Source: an uncultured Alphaproteobacteria bacterium (lineage in GTDB: Bacteria > Pseudomonadota > Alphaproteobacteria > HIMB59 > GCA-002718135). From it: a stretch of DNA of 47,951 nt. How positions within the stretch are numbered: position 1 is the first letter of the stretch; each line of letters opens with the position of its first letter. Below the pieces are notes generated by a model. It ran no database searches. It was not told where the DNA came from and saw nothing but the letters and a program-made list of their open reading frames with translations. Below are positions 35,352-43,312 of the stretch, one piece after another. The position numbers were made by a program, and so were the translations under genes. The stretch lies in contig CACPNW010000008.1 of the NCBI GenBank assembly GCA_902635455.1, positions 1 to 47,951 on the forward strand. Reading direction: 5' to 3'.

Positions 35352-36506
35352 TTATCTAAATCTTATATTTTTTCTAGAAAGCTGATCTAGACTGCTAATA
35401 CCCATTAGTTTCATATCTCTCTCAATTTCATCACGTAAATTAGTCATTGCTTTTTCTACCCCTTTTTGGCCACCGGCAGCAAGTGCATATAAATACATTC
35501 TACCTCCAGAACATGCTTTGGCACCAAGAGAAAGTGCTTTTAGTACATGAGTGCCTCTTCTGATACCGCCTTCACAAATAACATCAACTTTATCTCCTAC
35601 CGCATCAACAATTTCAGATAATTGGTCAAATGGAGATCTAGATCCATCAAGTTGACGTCCACCATGATTTGATAACATAATTGCTGTGGCACCGACATCA
35701 ACAGCTTTTTTTGCATCATCCACAGACATAATGCCTTTAATAGCAAATTGTTTGCCCCAATTTTTATTTATTTCTTCAACGCCTTTCCAGTCCAATGAAT
35801 TATCAAGCATTTTTGTAAAATAATCTCCAATGCTTGTCATAACACTAGTACCTGCATCAATATGATTTTTTAAATTACTAAGTTCCCATTTTGGTTTTGT
35901 ATAATAATCAAAAACCCATTTAGGATGAATAGCAAAACTCATAAAACTTGAAAAACTTAACTTCATAGGTATTGTAAAGCCTGTATATAAATCTCTTTCT
36001 CTATTTCCTCCAACTGCAGTATCTACCGTTACACACATAGCTTCAAAATTAGAATTTTTACACCTTTCTATCAAATCTTTATTTAAACCTTTATCTTTGT
36101 GCACATATAGTTGAAATAATTTTGGAGTTGTTACTAGTTCAGAAATTTCTTCAATACTTGCTGTGCCAAGAGACGAAACGCCAAACATGGTTCCTAGTTT
36201 TTCAGCAGCTTTAGCAACAGCAATTTCTCCTTCATAATGAAATAATCTTTGTAAAGCTGTTGGAGCACAATAAAGAGGCATTTTTAGCTTTTGACCCATT
36301 ACAGTAGTTGTCATGTCTACATTATCAATTCCGGCTAATACATTTGGAACAAGATCACAGGTATTATAAGCTTCAGTATTACGTTTATAAGTAATTTCAT
36401 CATCGGCAGCTCCATCAATATAATGAAATATTGGACCTGGTAGCCTTTGTTTAGCTAATTTTCTAAAATCTTTTGTATTATGACAGTTCTTAATGCTTCC
36501 AAACAT
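35352..36506 (-). CDS. FMN-dependent alpha-hydroxyacid oxidase/dehydrogenase (L-lactate dehydrogenase-like)
   Basis: A 384-residue FMN enzyme of the LldD/glycolate oxidase/mandelate dehydrogenase family. FMN- and substrate-binding marks are FHYIDGAADDE near the start, MPLYCAPTALQRLFHYEGE and FGVSSLGTASIEE. FQLYVHKDKG, VTVDTAVGGNRERD and the catalytic His281 in SNHGGRQLDGSR (with Arg284) follow. The family oxidises L-2-hydroxyacids to 2-ketoacids. It overlaps the FAH hydrolase gene by one base (TAATG). Since such hydrolases can yield pyruvate plus L-lactate, L-lactate to pyruvate is the likely reaction. Glycolate or mandelate remain possible. Confidence 0.88.
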   Translation of the reverse strand: MFGSIKNCHNTKDFRKLAKQRLPGPIFHYIDGAADDEITYKRNTEAYNTCDLVPNVLAGIDNVDMTTTVMGQKLKMPLYCAPTALQRLFHYEGEIAVAKAAEKLGTMFGVSSLGTASIEEISELVTTPKLFQLYVHKDKGLNKDLIERCKNSNFEAMCVTVDTAVGGNRERDLYTGFTIPMKLSFSSFMSFAIHPKWVFDYYTKPKWELSNLKNHIDAGTSVMTSIGDYFTKMLDNSLDWKGVEEINKNWGKQFAIKGIMSVDDAKKAVDVGATAIMLSNHGGRQLDGSRSPFDQLSEIVDAVGDKVDVICEGGIRRGTHVLKALSLGAKACSGGRMYLYALAAGGQKGVEKAMTNLRDEIERDMKLMGISSLDQLSRKNIRFR

Positions 36507-37354
36507 TAAGCGGATACAGTTTTTTGCTTTTGTTCTCCTAAACCCTCAATACCAAGACGCATTTCATCGCCTGGCTTTAACCATACTTGCGGATTTAGGC
36601 CCATTCCAACTCCTGGCGGCGTTCCGGTTGAAATTATATCTCCTGGTTGTAGTGACATAAACTTACTTAGGTAACTTACAAGAAAGTTTACTCCATATAC
36701 CATTGTATTTGTTGAACCATCTTGCATTCTTTTTCCATTTAAATCTAGCCATAATTTTAAATTTTGTGGATCTTCTATTTCATCTTTTGTTACAATGTAT
36801 GGTCCAATAGGACCAAAAGTATCACAAGACTTGCCTTTGACCCATTGCCCAGAATGTTCAATTTGAAATTTTCTTTCACTTAAATCATTTACAACACAAT
36901 AACCTGCAATATGAGACTGAGATTCATTTTCATTTATATATTTTGTTTCCTTCCCAATAATAACCCCTAGCTCGACTTCCCAATCTGATTTTGTAGAATT
37001 TTTTGGTATTTCAATATCATCGTTTGGGCCGACTACAGCACTAGTTGCTTTAAAAAAAATAATTGGCTCAGGTGGAACCTGCTGTCCAGTTTCTTCAGCG
37101 TGATCAGCGTAATTTAATCCAATACATATAAATTTTCCAATAGATTCTTTACTTAAGCATGGCGCAATACTATCTATTTTTTCAACAATAGGTAAAGAGT
37201 TTAAATCTGATGAATTCAACGAATTTAATTTCTCAATATTAATTGTTTTATTATTCCAATCATCAACTAAAGTAGAGGCGTTTCGAATTTTATTTTCTAA
37301 ATCCAAAATCCCAGGCTTAACTTCATTGTTTAATCTATATCTTAAAAGTTTCAT
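36506..37354 (-). CDS. FAH-family hydrolase, probably 2,4-diketo-3-deoxy-sugar-acid hydrolase
   Basis: About 282 residues of the fumarylacetoacetate hydrolase fold. I start it at the ATG whose A is shared with the SDR stop (TAATG). This gives MKLLRYRLNNEVKPGILD, the usual family start; an ATG 12 bases upstream also exists. Key segments are FICIGLNYADHAEETG, SDWEVELGVIIGKE (metal ligands), YCVVNDLSER, GKSCDTFGPIGPY and DIISTGTPPGVGMGL. The same subtype includes ureidoglycolate-lyase-like proteins and the hydrolase that cuts 2,4-diketo-3-deoxy-L-fuconate or -rhamnonate to pyruvate and L-lactate. Neighbouring SDR, dehydratase and lactate-type oxidase favour the latter. Confidence 0.85.
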   Translation of the reverse strand: MKLLRYRLNNEVKPGILDLENKIRNASTLVDDWNNKTINIEKLNSLNSSDLNSLPIVEKIDSIAPCLSKESIGKFICIGLNYADHAEETGQQVPPEPIIFFKATSAVVGPNDDIEIPKNSTKSDWEVELGVIIGKETKYINENESQSHIAGYCVVNDLSERKFQIEHSGQWVKGKSCDTFGPIGPYIVTKDEIEDPQNLKLWLDLNGKRMQDGSTNTMVYGVNFLVSYLSKFMSLQPGDIISTGTPPGVGMGLNPQVWLKPGDEMRLGIEGLGEQKQKTVSA

Positions 37355-38091
37355 TATAAAGTCCATCCTCCATCTATCAAGTTTAAAGTACCAGTGACAA
37401 AATCTGATTCATCACTAGCTAAATAAACTGCTAAAGACGCTATCTCTTCAGGTTGAGCTAACCTTCCCATAGCCTGTCTATTTATAAAATCTTTCCTAGC
37501 CTGAATAGGATCATCAGCCATTGCAACTCTACCTTCCCATGACGGTGTTTCTACAGTTCCAGGAAGTATCGCGTTACATCTTATACCTTGTTTTACATAA
37601 TCAGCTGCCATAGCTTTAACAAAACCATTCAATGCAGCTTTAGTTGTACCATAAATAAATCTATTAGGAGCTCCTTTAACATTAGAAGCTGCTGAAGATA
37701 CAATTATAATATTACCTTTATTTTTCTTAAGCATTTTAGGTAAAAGATTCTTTGACATTAAGTATGCAGAATAAATATTAATATTAATTGAATTATAAAA
37801 TTCTTCAGAATCACATTCTAAAATTGTTCCATGATGCACAAATCCAACTGCATGAAATAATATATCGACTTCATTTATAGTTTCGCAAAATTTTTCAACA
37901 CTTTCCTTATTTGTTGCATCTAAAACGCTTGTACTCAAATTTTGATTAATATTATCTAAATCTTGAATTTTTTCTGAATTCACATCAGTAGCCAACACTT
38001 CAGCTCCTTCTCTTGCAAAAGCAAGTGCTACAGCTTTTCCGATTCCTTGAGCAGCAGCCGTTACAATAATTTTTCTATTTTTTAATCTCAT
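37354..38091 (-). CDS. Short-chain dehydrogenase, 2-keto-3-deoxy-L-fuconate dehydrogenase-like
   Basis: A 245-residue SDR. The cofactor motif is TAAAQGIGKA (residues 11-20). ATDVNSE after strand 2 suggests NAD preference. The catalytic set is Ser132/133, Tyr147 and Lys151 (YGTTK). Distinctive stretches are VGFVHHGTILECD, SSAASNVKGAPNRFIYGTTK, GIRCNAILPGTVETPS and MGRLAQPEEIASLAVYLASDES. These recall 2-keto-3-deoxy-L-fuconate dehydrogenase and the related short 3-hydroxybutyrate dehydrogenase (DHRS6-type). It would oxidise C4 of a 2-keto-3-deoxy acid to the diketo acid used by the next enzyme. Its stop overlaps the FAH start. Confidence 0.85.
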   Translation of the reverse strand: MRLKNRKIIVTAAAQGIGKAVALAFAREGAEVLATDVNSEKIQDLDNINQNLSTSVLDATNKESVEKFCETINEVDILFHAVGFVHHGTILECDSEEFYNSININIYSAYLMSKNLLPKMLKKNKGNIIIVSSAASNVKGAPNRFIYGTTKAALNGFVKAMAADYVKQGIRCNAILPGTVETPSWEGRVAMADDPIQARKDFINRQAMGRLAQPEEIASLAVYLASDESDFVTGTLNLIDGGWTL

Positions 38092-38197
38092 TTTTTAAAG
38101 AAGTCATGTTTTGGTATATGAAGTTTTAGCAGATTGTCGAGTCATTTCAATTAAATATACATCGTTATTTTGATTAATTTTTTTTAACATTTGTAAA

Positions 38198-39304
38198 TTA
38201 TATTTTTTCAAAAGTGCAATTATCAATAAAATCCCAATCAAGATCTATTCCCAAACCAGGTGAATTAGGTAAATAAGCATACCCTTCTTTAACCTGAATA
38301 GATTCTTTTAAACCAAAATTAAAATAATCATAAGGAACCAAAACTTCAAAAAATTCTGAATTTTTAATTGCAGCACAACAATGCAAATTAACTAATTCAA
38401 GCGGATGATAAATTGCTGTATGTATTTCACAATGTACTCCAAAACTTTCAGCAAGATGGGCTGTTTTAAGAGTAGCTGTAATACCACCACTCCAAGAAAC
38501 ATCAGCCCTTACCATATCTACAACTCTTGAAGATATGCATTCAGCAACACTATATGGATGTTTTGATATTACTTCAGTTCCAATAATTGGAATATCAAGT
38601 ATTCGAGTTAATTCACGAAGATTATGAAAGTTTTCATCAAACAAAGGCTCTTCATACCAATAATAGTTTAATTTTTCTAACTCCCTGCCAAACCTTAAAG
38701 CTTCTTCAAATGTATATGGTGCAACTGGATCACTCATCAATTTAAAACCCTTGCCAACAGCTTCTCTTACCTTTTTATGCGCGTCTAAATCAAATTCATA
38801 ATTTCCAGGAGGGTGTAATTTATATGCTTGGAAGCCTTTTTCTTTATATTCACATGCCTCTTTTGCATAAGCCTCTGGAGATTCTAGTACAAGAGAGCTT
38901 CCATATATTGGAACTTTATCTCTATAAGCACCTATATATTTATATAATGGTTGGTTGGCCTGTAGCGATGAAAGAAGCCAACAATTAATATCAAATGGTC
39001 CATAGCTATAAATTGGTGCATGATTCCACCATCTATCTGCCATCCTATATTCATGCCAATGTTTCTCTCTGTATAGTGGGTCACGACCTATAAAAAATGG
39101 CTTAAAAATACTATTGGCAATCTCTCCAGCCATTTTGGCTCCTCTTCCTGCAAATCCAAAAGTTGAACTGGTTAACCCTTCATCAGTATGAAAGGTTATA
39201 ACAAGAAACTCTAAATCAGATTTTTTTCCATCACGCATTTCTGAGTCCTTCATAACTTGATTTGCATGACGGCACATTCTAATTTCAATGTTGGTGATTT
39301 TCAT
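38198..39304 (-). CDS. Enolase-superfamily (mandelate racemase subgroup) sugar-acid dehydratase
   Basis: A 368-residue enolase-superfamily protein with N-terminal capping domain and (beta/alpha)8 barrel. Metal ligands are Asp192 (MSDPVAPY), Glu218/219 (WYEEPL) and Glu244 (IGTEV). The His295-Asp268 catalytic pair (EIHTAIYH, VRADVSW) places it in the mandelate racemase subgroup. At the end of the second strand it has Lys162-x-His164 (YKLHPPG) instead of the common Lys-x-Lys, so its stereospecificity may differ. Typical members dehydrate aldonates to 2-keto-3-deoxy acids. It is shorter than L-fuconate dehydratase (~440). A 106-base gap precedes the SDR gene; the CoA-transferase gene ends 6 bases upstream. 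Confidence 0.86.
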   Translation of the reverse strand: MKITNIEIRMCRHANQVMKDSEMRDGKKSDLEFLVITFHTDEGLTSSTFGFAGRGAKMAGEIANSIFKPFFIGRDPLYREKHWHEYRMADRWWNHAPIYSYGPFDINCWLLSSLQANQPLYKYIGAYRDKVPIYGSSLVLESPEAYAKEACEYKEKGFQAYKLHPPGNYEFDLDAHKKVREAVGKGFKLMSDPVAPYTFEEALRFGRELEKLNYYWYEEPLFDENFHNLRELTRILDIPIIGTEVISKHPYSVAECISSRVVDMVRADVSWSGGITATLKTAHLAESFGVHCEIHTAIYHPLELVNLHCCAAIKNSEFFEVLVPYDYFNFGLKESIQVKEGYAYLPNSPGLGIDLDWDFIDNCTFEKI

Positions 39305-39310
39305 AATAAT

Positions 39311-40465
39311 TTAAAGAGAAAACTCTTCTGAAATTTGTTTAGTATGTTGACCAATAACTGGAGCTGCTCTTTCTGATTTGTATATTTCATTATTAAATCT
39401 AATTGGACATCTAAGAGTTTCAATATCCAAACCATCAAATCTTTTTATCCTTTGAATCATGTCTAAAACTTTAAATCCATCATTTTTCATCATCTTGTCC
39501 CATTCTAAAACTTCTGCACACCATATGTCTGCAGGTTGTAGTATGTCAAGCCAGTGTTGAGTTTTATTTTTAATTATCCAATTTCCGATAAGTTTTTTAA
39601 TCTCATCTCGTTTTGTGAACCATTCTTTCTGATCAGTAAAACCTTTGATACTTTCCAATTGTATTAACTCACCTAATTTAGGAACAGGAGTCATGGCAAT
39701 AGCTATATATCCATCTTCAGTTTTATAAATACCATAAGGTGCTGATAAATAAGCATGGGCATTATTATATGAGCTCCTAACAGGTTTTCTATTTCCATCG
39801 TTTAGATAAGTTGTGAGAACTTCAAATTGAAAGTCAAGCAAGGCTTCCATAAGACTTGTTTCTACATAAGAACCTTTTTGGGTTTTTATTGACTTTATCA
39901 ATGCTGATAGAATGCCTTCGACTAAGTAGTGACCAGCAAGCATATCTGCAGCAGCAAGTCCCATTGGTGTTGGCGCTTCACCACCATTGCCATTTAGCCA
40001 CACTAGTCCTGATCTTGATTGAGCTAATAAATCCTGTCCAGGCAAATCTTTCCAAGGTCCCTCAGTACCATAACCACTTATAGTACCATAAACTATTCTT
40101 GGGTTGATTTTATTAACTGTTTCGTAATCAAGTCCAATACGCTCAATAACTCCTGGTCTAAAATTTTGAGTAATGACATCAGCCTTTGAAATTAGTTTTT
40201 TTATTTTATTTATATCTTCGGTGCTCTTAAGATTTGCTGCAAAACTTTCTTTATTTCTATTTATTGCATGAAATAAAGTGCTATCGCCTTCAAGATCTGT
40301 GTCACTTATATATAAATTTCTGCATAAATCTCCCACCTCAGGCCTTTCTATCTTTATTACTCTTGCCCCAAGATCGGATAGCCTTAAACCAGCTACTGGT
40401 CCTGATAAAAATTGACTGAACTCCAAAACAATTAATCCATCTAATGGTCTGCTATTTGTTGACAT
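39311..40465 (-). CDS. Class III CoA-transferase (CaiB/BaiF family)
   Basis: About 384 residues of a family III CoA-transferase, which moves CoA between organic acids through an aspartyl-CoA intermediate. The start PLDGLIVLEFSQFLSGPVAG and DLGARVIKIERPEVGD form the usual N-terminal CoA site. QNFRPGVIERIGLDYETV and ISGYGTEGPWKDLPGQDLLAQSRSG follow, the last with the catalytic Asp in GQDLLAQ. ATPMGLAAADMLAGHYLVEG completes it. A TTG five codons upstream is in frame; I choose the ATG at 40465. The gene overlaps the upstream binding-protein-like gene by 14 bases, so coupling is tight. The acid partner is unknown. Confidence 0.88.
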   Translation of the reverse strand: MSTNSRPLDGLIVLEFSQFLSGPVAGLRLSDLGARVIKIERPEVGDLCRNLYISDTDLEGDSTLFHAINRNKESFAANLKSTEDINKIKKLISKADVITQNFRPGVIERIGLDYETVNKINPRIVYGTISGYGTEGPWKDLPGQDLLAQSRSGLVWLNGNGGEAPTPMGLAAADMLAGHYLVEGILSALIKSIKTQKGSYVETSLMEALLDFQFEVLTTYLNDGNRKPVRSSYNNAHAYLSAPYGIYKTEDGYIAIAMTPVPKLGELIQLESIKGFTDQKEWFTKRDEIKKLIGNWIIKNKTQHWLDILQPADIWCAEVLEWDKMMKNDGFKVLDMIQRIKRFDGLDIETLRCPIRFNNEIYKSERAAPVIGQHTKQISEEFSL

Positions 40466-41597
40466 ACATACTCTTTTCAAATTCTTTAATTAATTTATCA
40501 ATTACTATGTCGCTTCCTTGGTCATGTTTTAAATAATCATTTATTATAGTACCAGCAATGTCTTGAAAATACATATATCCGTCAAATCTTGGTCTTAACC
40601 ATGATTTTTCTAGCGTTTCAAGTGTATCTATAAAAAAATTATTACAATCTTCATTTAAATTTTTATCTTTCCAGGCCTTAATATTTCCAGGCTGACCTCC
40701 AGAATAATAAAATAAATTTTTTTGACAATTCTCAGATGCTATCCAAAATGTATATTCAATTGCTAAATCAATATGTTTTGAATTTTTAGAAATAGCAAGA
40801 CCAGTTCCTCCAAGTTGAGAGCCTTTGCAATTATATAAATTTTCATCAAAAGAAGGTATATTCGAGAAATGTATCAAATGGTTCTTAAAATTATTTCTAG
40901 AATAATTTGAATAACCATATAGCAATGGACAATAAATTTTATCATCTTGTGTTGATAAATAATCAAGAACATTAATTGGATTCATTTCCAAACATTTAGT
41001 TGGAACCAAATTTGCAAGTCTTTTCATCATTTTTAAAATAGTAATTCCTATTGATCTATCTATTAGTTTTTCATTATCATTATAAATAGCAGAGCCAATA
41101 TTTGCTGCTATAGTATTAAAGCTTGAAATTGCATCAATTGGTTTAATTGGCCACAACACAAGTGATTTTTCAGCAAGCTTAATAACTTCCTCAAAAGTAA
41201 GAGGTAATTCATTTATAAATTTTTTATTATATGCAGCTACAGGTGCAGCAGCATCTATAGCTAGAGCATACTGATGGTTGTTAAAATTATAACTTTCATG
41301 TGACTTGCCAACAGAATTTTTAAATAATTCAGATAATTGATTTTTATATTCTTCATAATCGTCAAGTTCTAACAGCAAGTTTTTTCTTGAAGCTTCACCT
41401 ACATGCGGATGATCAATTACCATTAAATCATATTCAAAAGCCATGTTTTCTATAGGTCGATCAGCAAATGCTTGTAATGGTCTTTTATCCCATTCAATTT
41501 TTATTTCAGGATATTTTTGATTAAACTTCTTTGCAGTAGCTACCATCGGATCAAAACCCCTTGGATGATCCCAGCTAATTCCTTTTAATTGGATCAT
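40452..41597 (-). CDS. Extracellular solute-binding protein homologue without signal peptide
   Basis: A 381-residue protein with the look of a family 1 (MalE-like) solute-binding protein: ISWDHPRGFDPMVATAKKFNQ, DLMVIDHPHVGEASRKN, YALAIDAAAPVAAYNKKF and LGGTGLAISKNSKHIDLAIEY. Yet it begins MIQLKGISWDHP with no hydrophobic signal. An in-frame stop (the TAA of the MaoC gene) lies directly before the ATG, so no longer start is possible. The product should stay in the cytoplasm. It sits between a MaoC gene and a CoA-transferase gene it overlaps. A carrier, sensor or enzyme built on the binding-protein fold is possible; no function is known to me. Confidence 0.75.
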   Translation of the reverse strand: MIQLKGISWDHPRGFDPMVATAKKFNQKYPEIKIEWDKRPLQAFADRPIENMAFEYDLMVIDHPHVGEASRKNLLLELDDYEEYKNQLSELFKNSVGKSHESYNFNNHQYALAIDAAAPVAAYNKKFINELPLTFEEVIKLAEKSLVLWPIKPIDAISSFNTIAANIGSAIYNDNEKLIDRSIGITILKMMKRLANLVPTKCLEMNPINVLDYLSTQDDKIYCPLLYGYSNYSRNNFKNHLIHFSNIPSFDENLYNCKGSQLGGTGLAISKNSKHIDLAIEYTFWIASENCQKNLFYYSGGQPGNIKAWKDKNLNEDCNNFFIDTLETLEKSWLRPRFDGYMYFQDIAGTIINDYLKHDQGSDIVIDKLIKEFEKSMYVNK

Positions 41598-42155
41598 TTA
41601 TTTTTTTTTAATTTTATCTTTAAATTTTGCAGGTTGTTTATAGAGAACCGAATGTAAATGTTCACAATAAAGTACTATTTCTCCTTTTCCTTTAAAAACT
41701 TCATAGCTAGTTCTTACTAAACCCATTTTTTTATATTTAGGTTTTTTTTCTATATTGGTGCGAATTGTATAAATCGTATCACCTATAAATACTGGTTTAA
41801 TAAATCTTAATTTATCATATCCATAACTAAAAGAATTCACACAGTTAGTAGCTACTAAACCTAAACCATAAGAAAATACCATAGCACCAGCAATTAATCT
41901 TTTATTGAACATTCCTTCTTTTTTAGCAAATATTTCATCACCAACATATGGATGCATATCTAAAACCATGCAATTAAACTGCATGGCTTCACCTTCTGAT
42001 ATAGTTCTTCTTATTGATCTAATTTTATGTCCAATAATCACATCTTCATAAAACCAGTTTTCTGAATTCCATACAGGTATTTCACCATGATCTTTAGGCA
42101 TGTCTTTTGGGTTAGTGGTTTCTATTCCAACAGTTGGTTTATGTTTGCTATTCAT
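41598..42155 (-). CDS. MaoC-family dehydratase/hydratase, long form
   Basis: A 185-residue hot-dog-fold protein of the MaoC family. The hydratase motif appears as [19 protein letters not shown] near residue 65, with an Asp and His at catalytic-like positions. [15 protein letters not shown] and the hot-dog strand [14 protein letters not shown] follow. About 40 residues precede the fold. MaoC enzymes hydrate enoyl-CoA or dehydrate hydroxyacyl-CoA, so a link with the CoA-transferase two genes downstream is natural. A second MaoC gene lies divergent 53 bases away; both share the VFIGDTI stretch, so they may act as a pair or heterodimer. Confidence 0.82.
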   Translation of the reverse strand: MNSKHKPTVGIETTNPKDMPKDHGEIPVWNSENWFYEDVIIGHKIRSIRRTISEGEAMQFNCMVLDMHPYVGDEIFAKKEGMFNKRLIAGAMVFSYGLGLVATNCVNSFSYGYDKLRFIKPVFIGDTIYTIRTNIEKKPKYKKMGLVRTSYEVFKGKGEIVLYCEHLHSVLYKQPAKFKDKIKKK

Positions 42156-42208
42156 TATAAAATGATATTAAATGATAATTATAATAATTAAAATTAGAAT
42201 TTATCAAT

Positions 42209-42655
42209 ATGGCAGAAATAGAACTGTATTTTGAAGATTATAACATTGGTGATGAAAGAACTACTTTAGGTAGAACCATTACTGAAACAGATATTGTTAT
42301 GCATGCAATGCATTCGGGTGATTTTTATCCTCACCATGTTGATGCTGAATTTGCAAAAAAAGGCCCTTTTGGTCAAAGAATTGCTCAATTTAGTTGTACG
42401 TTTTCTATAGGAATAGCCTTAACTGCTGAAATAGTAAATAAAAGAGCTTTTACATATGGTTTTGAAAGACTTCGTTTTCCTAATCCAGTTTTTATAGGAG
42501 ATACAATTCATACTAAAGTCACTATAAAAGAAAAAAAAGATGATCCAAAAAGACCTCAGTATGGACAAGTTGTGGAGGCTTGTGAAATTATTAATCAAAA
42601 AGATAAGGTAGTTTGTTATTCAGAACATATTTTATTAGTAGAAAGAAAAAAATAA
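42209..42655 (+). CDS. MaoC-family dehydratase/hydratase, short form
   Basis: A 148-residue single hot-dog MaoC protein. Visible are LYFEDYNIGDERTTLGRTITETDIVMHAMHSGDF, shown here as the N-terminal strand region. Then come FYPHHVDAEFAKKGPFGQRI with the hydratase-type His and Asp, and [17 protein letters not shown]. It is the only forward-strand gene in the 35-48 kb stretch. It faces away from the longer MaoC gene and converges on the RraA-like gene (3-base gap). It probably draws on a promoter in the 53-base divergent gap, where AATGATA is repeated 10 bases apart. Substrate unknown, presumably an acyl-CoA. Confidence 0.84.
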   Translation: MAEIELYFEDYNIGDERTTLGRTITETDIVMHAMHSGDFYPHHVDAEFAKKGPFGQRIAQFSCTFSIGIALTAEIVNKRAFTYGFERLRFPNPVFIGDTIHTKVTIKEKKDDPKRPQYGQVVEACEIINQKDKVVCYSEHILLVERKK

Positions 42656-42658
42656 AAC

Positions 42659-43312
42659 TTAAAACACACTATACTTAAGATAAGCTTTTTGAGGATCCAT
42701 CCCCTCCCTAATAGCTTTTCTAATTTCACTTTCAGTTGATATTAATTTTTCAGATTTAATGAGAATTTCTTCAGCTTTATCTTTAGGAATAATTACCACT
42801 CCATCAATATCTGCCATTACATAATCATCATTATGTATTTTTGTGTTTCCAATTGTAACAGTTTGCTCTAATTTAGTTGGTGACCAATATGATACAACAT
42901 CTCTTGGAGTATAAAAATTACACCAAACAGGAAAATCAATATTTAAAATAAATTCTAAATCTCTGCAACCACCATCAATTATACAGCCTCTTACTCCTTT
43001 ATTTTGAAGAGTTTCAGCAGATAACTCTCCCATTAGAGCAATCTCTTGATTATTTGGCTGGCAAACTATTATTTTATCTCTAGGGGCTTTAGATAAAAAT
43101 CCAGTCCAAGCCAATAAACTTTCATGGTGAGTGAGTTTTGTATTAATTTCTCCTTCTATTGTAAATATTTGCCCGCTAATTTTATAGTTTTTTTTAGTTG
43201 GATTAATTGAAGATGGCAGAGTAAAATCTTTTATTTCCATATCTCTCATTACATCATGAATCACACTACTAAAACATTGCTGAAAACGATCTGATATTTC
43301 TACTGAATTCAT
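42659..43312 (-). CDS. RraA-fold class II aldolase/decarboxylase (HMG aldolase-like)
   Basis: A 217-residue protein of the RraA/4-hydroxy-4-methyl-2-oxoglutarate aldolase fold. The metal and pyruvate site of true aldolases is kept: GELSAE (Gly95) and, about 20 residues on, GGCRDLEFI with Arg117-Asp118 and Glu120. This matches the G-x20-R-D-x2-E/D pattern, so it is more likely an aldolase or oxaloacetate decarboxylase than the RNase E inhibitor RraA. Old databases call such proteins menaquinone methyltransferases, which is wrong. Its start overlaps the importer ATPase stop by 4 bases, so it belongs to the CUT1 operon. Confidence 0.82.
   Translation of the reverse strand: MNSVEISDRFQQCFSSVIHDVMRDMEIKDFTLPSSINPTKKNYKISGQIFTIEGEINTKLTHHESLLAWTGFLSKAPRDKIIVCQPNNQEIALMGELSAETLQNKGVRGCIIDGGCRDLEFILNIDFPVWCNFYTPRDVVSYWSPTKLEQTVTIGNTKIHNDDYVMADIDGVVIIPKDKAEEILIKSEKLISTESEIRKAIREGMDPQKAYLKYSVF

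Noticed and set aside
36506-37366. ATG at 37366 as the FAH hydrolase start
   Set aside because: The ATG at 37354 overlaps the SDR stop as TAATG and gives the MKLLRYRL start usual in the family.
42659-43312. Demethylmenaquinone methyltransferase or RNase E inhibitor RraA
   Set aside because: The protein has no methyltransferase motif and keeps the aldolase residues, so these common labels do not fit.
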